A stretch of DNA of 17,659 bases from DASPKM01 sp036402175 (lineage in GTDB: Bacteria; Bacteroidota; Bacteroidia; Chitinophagales; Chitinophagaceae), in assembly GCA_036402175.1 (NCBI GenBank), contig DASWTK010000159.1:1-17659 (forward strand), given 5' to 3'. The position numbers and the translations under genes are program-made. Below are positions 17,201 through 17,659 of this stretch, in pieces; the stretch's first letter is position 1; each line of letters begins with the position of its first letter. A model generated the notes under the pieces. The model saw only the letters and a list, made by a program, of their open reading frames with translations, ran no database searches and was not told the origin of the DNA.

Positions 17201-17600
17201 GAAAGTAATGGCGGCGGGTAATTCTTCCCAGACGAACAGCTATCGCGTTATTGACGACAAACCTTTGACCGGCAATAATTTTTACAGGCTCAGAATGATG
17301 GATGCCGATGGTCAAAGCACTCTTTCCCGTATTATTAAAGTGGTGTTTGATAAGGGCATACTAGTGACCTTTTCGCCGAATCCGGCTCAAAACAGGCTTG
17401 TGATCAACGTGTTGCAGGCTAATGAACCGGTAACAGTTCAGTTGATAGACGCCCATGGAAAGACAATCCGGCAAAGAGTAAGTCCGGCCGGCACAAATCA
17501 ACCGGTAATAATGGACGTGTCTGCCCTTGCAAAAGGGCTGTATATTCTTAAAATGATCACCCCGCAAACCATACAAACCGAAAAAGTAGTAATTGAATAA
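14283..17600 (+). CDS. T9SS-secreted multidomain endonuclease/exonuclease/phosphatase-family protein
   Basis: This is a 1105-residue exported protein. From the ATG at 14283: signal peptide 1-20 (ends SYA-Q); a beta-rich region of unassigned type (22-220); a bacterial Ig-like domain of the Big_5 type (about 229-338); a jelly-roll, choice-of-anchor-like region (341-513); a further beta domain (522-622); and an endonuclease/exonuclease/phosphatase (DNase I-like) catalytic domain (630-921). A fibronectin-like tether (926-1022) and a C-terminal T9SS type A sorting domain (1026-1105; FSPNPAQNRLVI, ending GLYILKM...EKVVIE) follow. Catalytic marks in the EEP domain are NWNIEWF (Asn637, Glu639), Glu674, LVHAKA (His782), GDYNDD (Asp822, Asn824), IDH (875-876) and SDHYP (Asp911, His912), so it looks active. 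The substrate is probably extracellular nucleic acid, but other EEP phosphodiesters are possible. An in-frame TTG at 14238 is rejected because the signal peptide begins at the ATG. Confidence 0.88.
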   Translation: MKKLYLLLTAFLLADLISYAQISLTSGVYSQNFNTLALSGTSSVLPAGWLFSETGTNANATYNSGTGSSNTGDTYSFGLSADPDRAFGGLLSGSLTPTIGAGFTNNTGSVIESLTISYTGEQWRLGTLARPDQIDFQYSLNATSLSSGTWVDVNQLDFTGPTTTGTVGLLNGNSAPNRTAINFTITGISIPNGSTFYIRWTDFNATSADDGLAVDDFSLDFGSAGPDVLPPTIATLTPPDNGTGISASSTASIVFSEPVQKGTSGTITVKDATDNTVQTIDITTAAVTVSGNTASFDLTLSTATAYYIQISAAAFEDLADNDFGGISDNSSWNFTTNSIINTLLNANFNNCTSSLSDGFTQFSATGTITWLCTTFGRDANNPPSGSAANGVQINGFDNGLQSNVTNEDWLISPALNLTATTYPLLSFWSRTKYNGDPLQLKISTDYPGSGDPRNFTWTDLNGRFPAQTTDVWTVSSNINLSSYKQPIVYIAFVYNSSDEDGARWTLDDVRIDNSSTPPPPSTTIGTTDIQFSYTASGATGDKSFIFTGNDITTDVSMTVNGSFLLSKDGNSFSSALNYTIAEANNIPKTVFVRFAPGQNGQNFSDSVIINTSGVTSKVYVKGSSIDPATTLEVVNWNIEWFGSTSNGPGNDAQQEQNVLTVMQNVNADLYALTEIVSEARLASVVNALPGYAYVISNYGSHTNPNSPSPIPLADAQKLAFVYKTSVFSNVSTTALLSLGINSLADVSSTSYNNWASGRFPYMLTADVTLDGVTKTVRFVLVHAKANTSPTTTSYNRRKAGADELYALFNSTYGTDNIIMLGDYNDDLDFTITDGINPPTTSYISFTGDASNYGFPTLPLSLAGKKSTVSYNDVIDHVIYSNEVAPFYMNSTAGILTDAASMVSNYASTTSDHYPVFSRYRFAAAGPLPVTLEYFSAQKQSKAVQLSWSTASETNSKEFIIERSGNGRDFSALKKVMAAGNSSQTNSYRVIDDKPLTGNNFYRLRMMDADGQSTLSRIIKVVFDKGILVTFSPNPAQNRLVINVLQANEPVTVQLIDAHGKTIRQRVSPAGTNQPVIMDVSALAKGLYILKMITPQTIQTEKVVIE

Positions 17601-17621
17601 AAAAAAAAGCCCCTTTTCCCT

Positions 17622-17629
17622 TACCTTTG
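17622..17629 (+). promoter_or_regulatory. Promoter-like element for a gene beyond the window
   Basis: TACCTTTG, followed by CAGCCC, matches the Bacteroidota -7 consensus. It lies 22 bp after the nuclease stop and downstream of a run of ten A residues. The remaining 30 bases contain no ATG, so the gene it serves starts outside the window. Confidence 0.5.
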
Positions 17630-17659
17630 CAGCCCATTTATTTTAAAACCTAAAACAGG

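Noticed and set aside
17605..17617. AAAA-GCCCC-TTTT after the nuclease as a terminator
   Set aside because: A 4-bp A/T stem is too weak; the run of A residues more likely belongs to the promoter region of the next gene.

Overview
The window reads as a chromosomal segment of a Bacteroidota bacterium, most likely Chitinophagaceae or a close relative. The evidence is a type IX secretion (T9SS) C-terminal sorting domain on a large secreted nuclease, DUF4835 and DUF4296 family proteins, the divergent long form of the RNA polymerase omega subunit, the order bamD-rpoZ-coaBC-DUF4835, and promoter elements of the Bacteroidota type (TTTG, about 19 bp, TAnnTTTG). The genus is inference. No tRNA, rRNA, CRISPR array, insertion sequence or phage gene was seen, and coding density is high. 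No gap between genes exceeds 300 bp.

Left block, plus strand (1-2338): the tail of an unidentified gene (1-69), a gene for a roughly seven-helix membrane protein whose only good start codon is in a different frame from its body (83-777, apparent frameshift), then a sensor histidine kinase of the NarX/HisKA_3 type and a NarL/LuxR-type response regulator. The kinase has one membrane helix and no visible extracellular sensor domain, so the membrane protein may be its input partner (inference).

Minus-strand block (2349-9263), in transcription order: an OmpA-like outer-membrane protein with its own promoter and a strong terminator; bamD overlapping rpoZ, closed by a second terminator; then coaBC, DUF4835 (PorD-like) and a DUF4296 lipoprotein joined by short overlaps, followed by the two subunits of a 3-oxoacid CoA-transferase (scoA, scoB). 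The block combines cell-envelope functions (BamD, OmpA, DUF4835/DUF4296) with core metabolism (CoA synthesis, acetoacetate/CoA exchange) and transcription (omega).

Right block (9463-17659): a trans-polyprenyl diphosphate synthase, probably for the menaquinone side chain, is followed 1 bp later by recJ on the plus strand. htpG runs convergently to recJ on the minus strand. Divergent from htpG is a 1105-residue T9SS-secreted multidomain protein with an endonuclease/exonuclease/phosphatase catalytic domain. The last bases carry a TACCTTTG promoter-like element for a gene outside the window.

Most of the window is ordinary housekeeping sequence, and I did not find convincing evidence of a wholly new system. 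The points most worth a second look are the frameshifted membrane protein beside the two-component pair, the CoaBC protein whose classical decarboxylase Asn and Cys are Asp and Ser, the domain layout of the secreted nuclease, and inverted repeats upstream of htpG and the OmpA-like gene.
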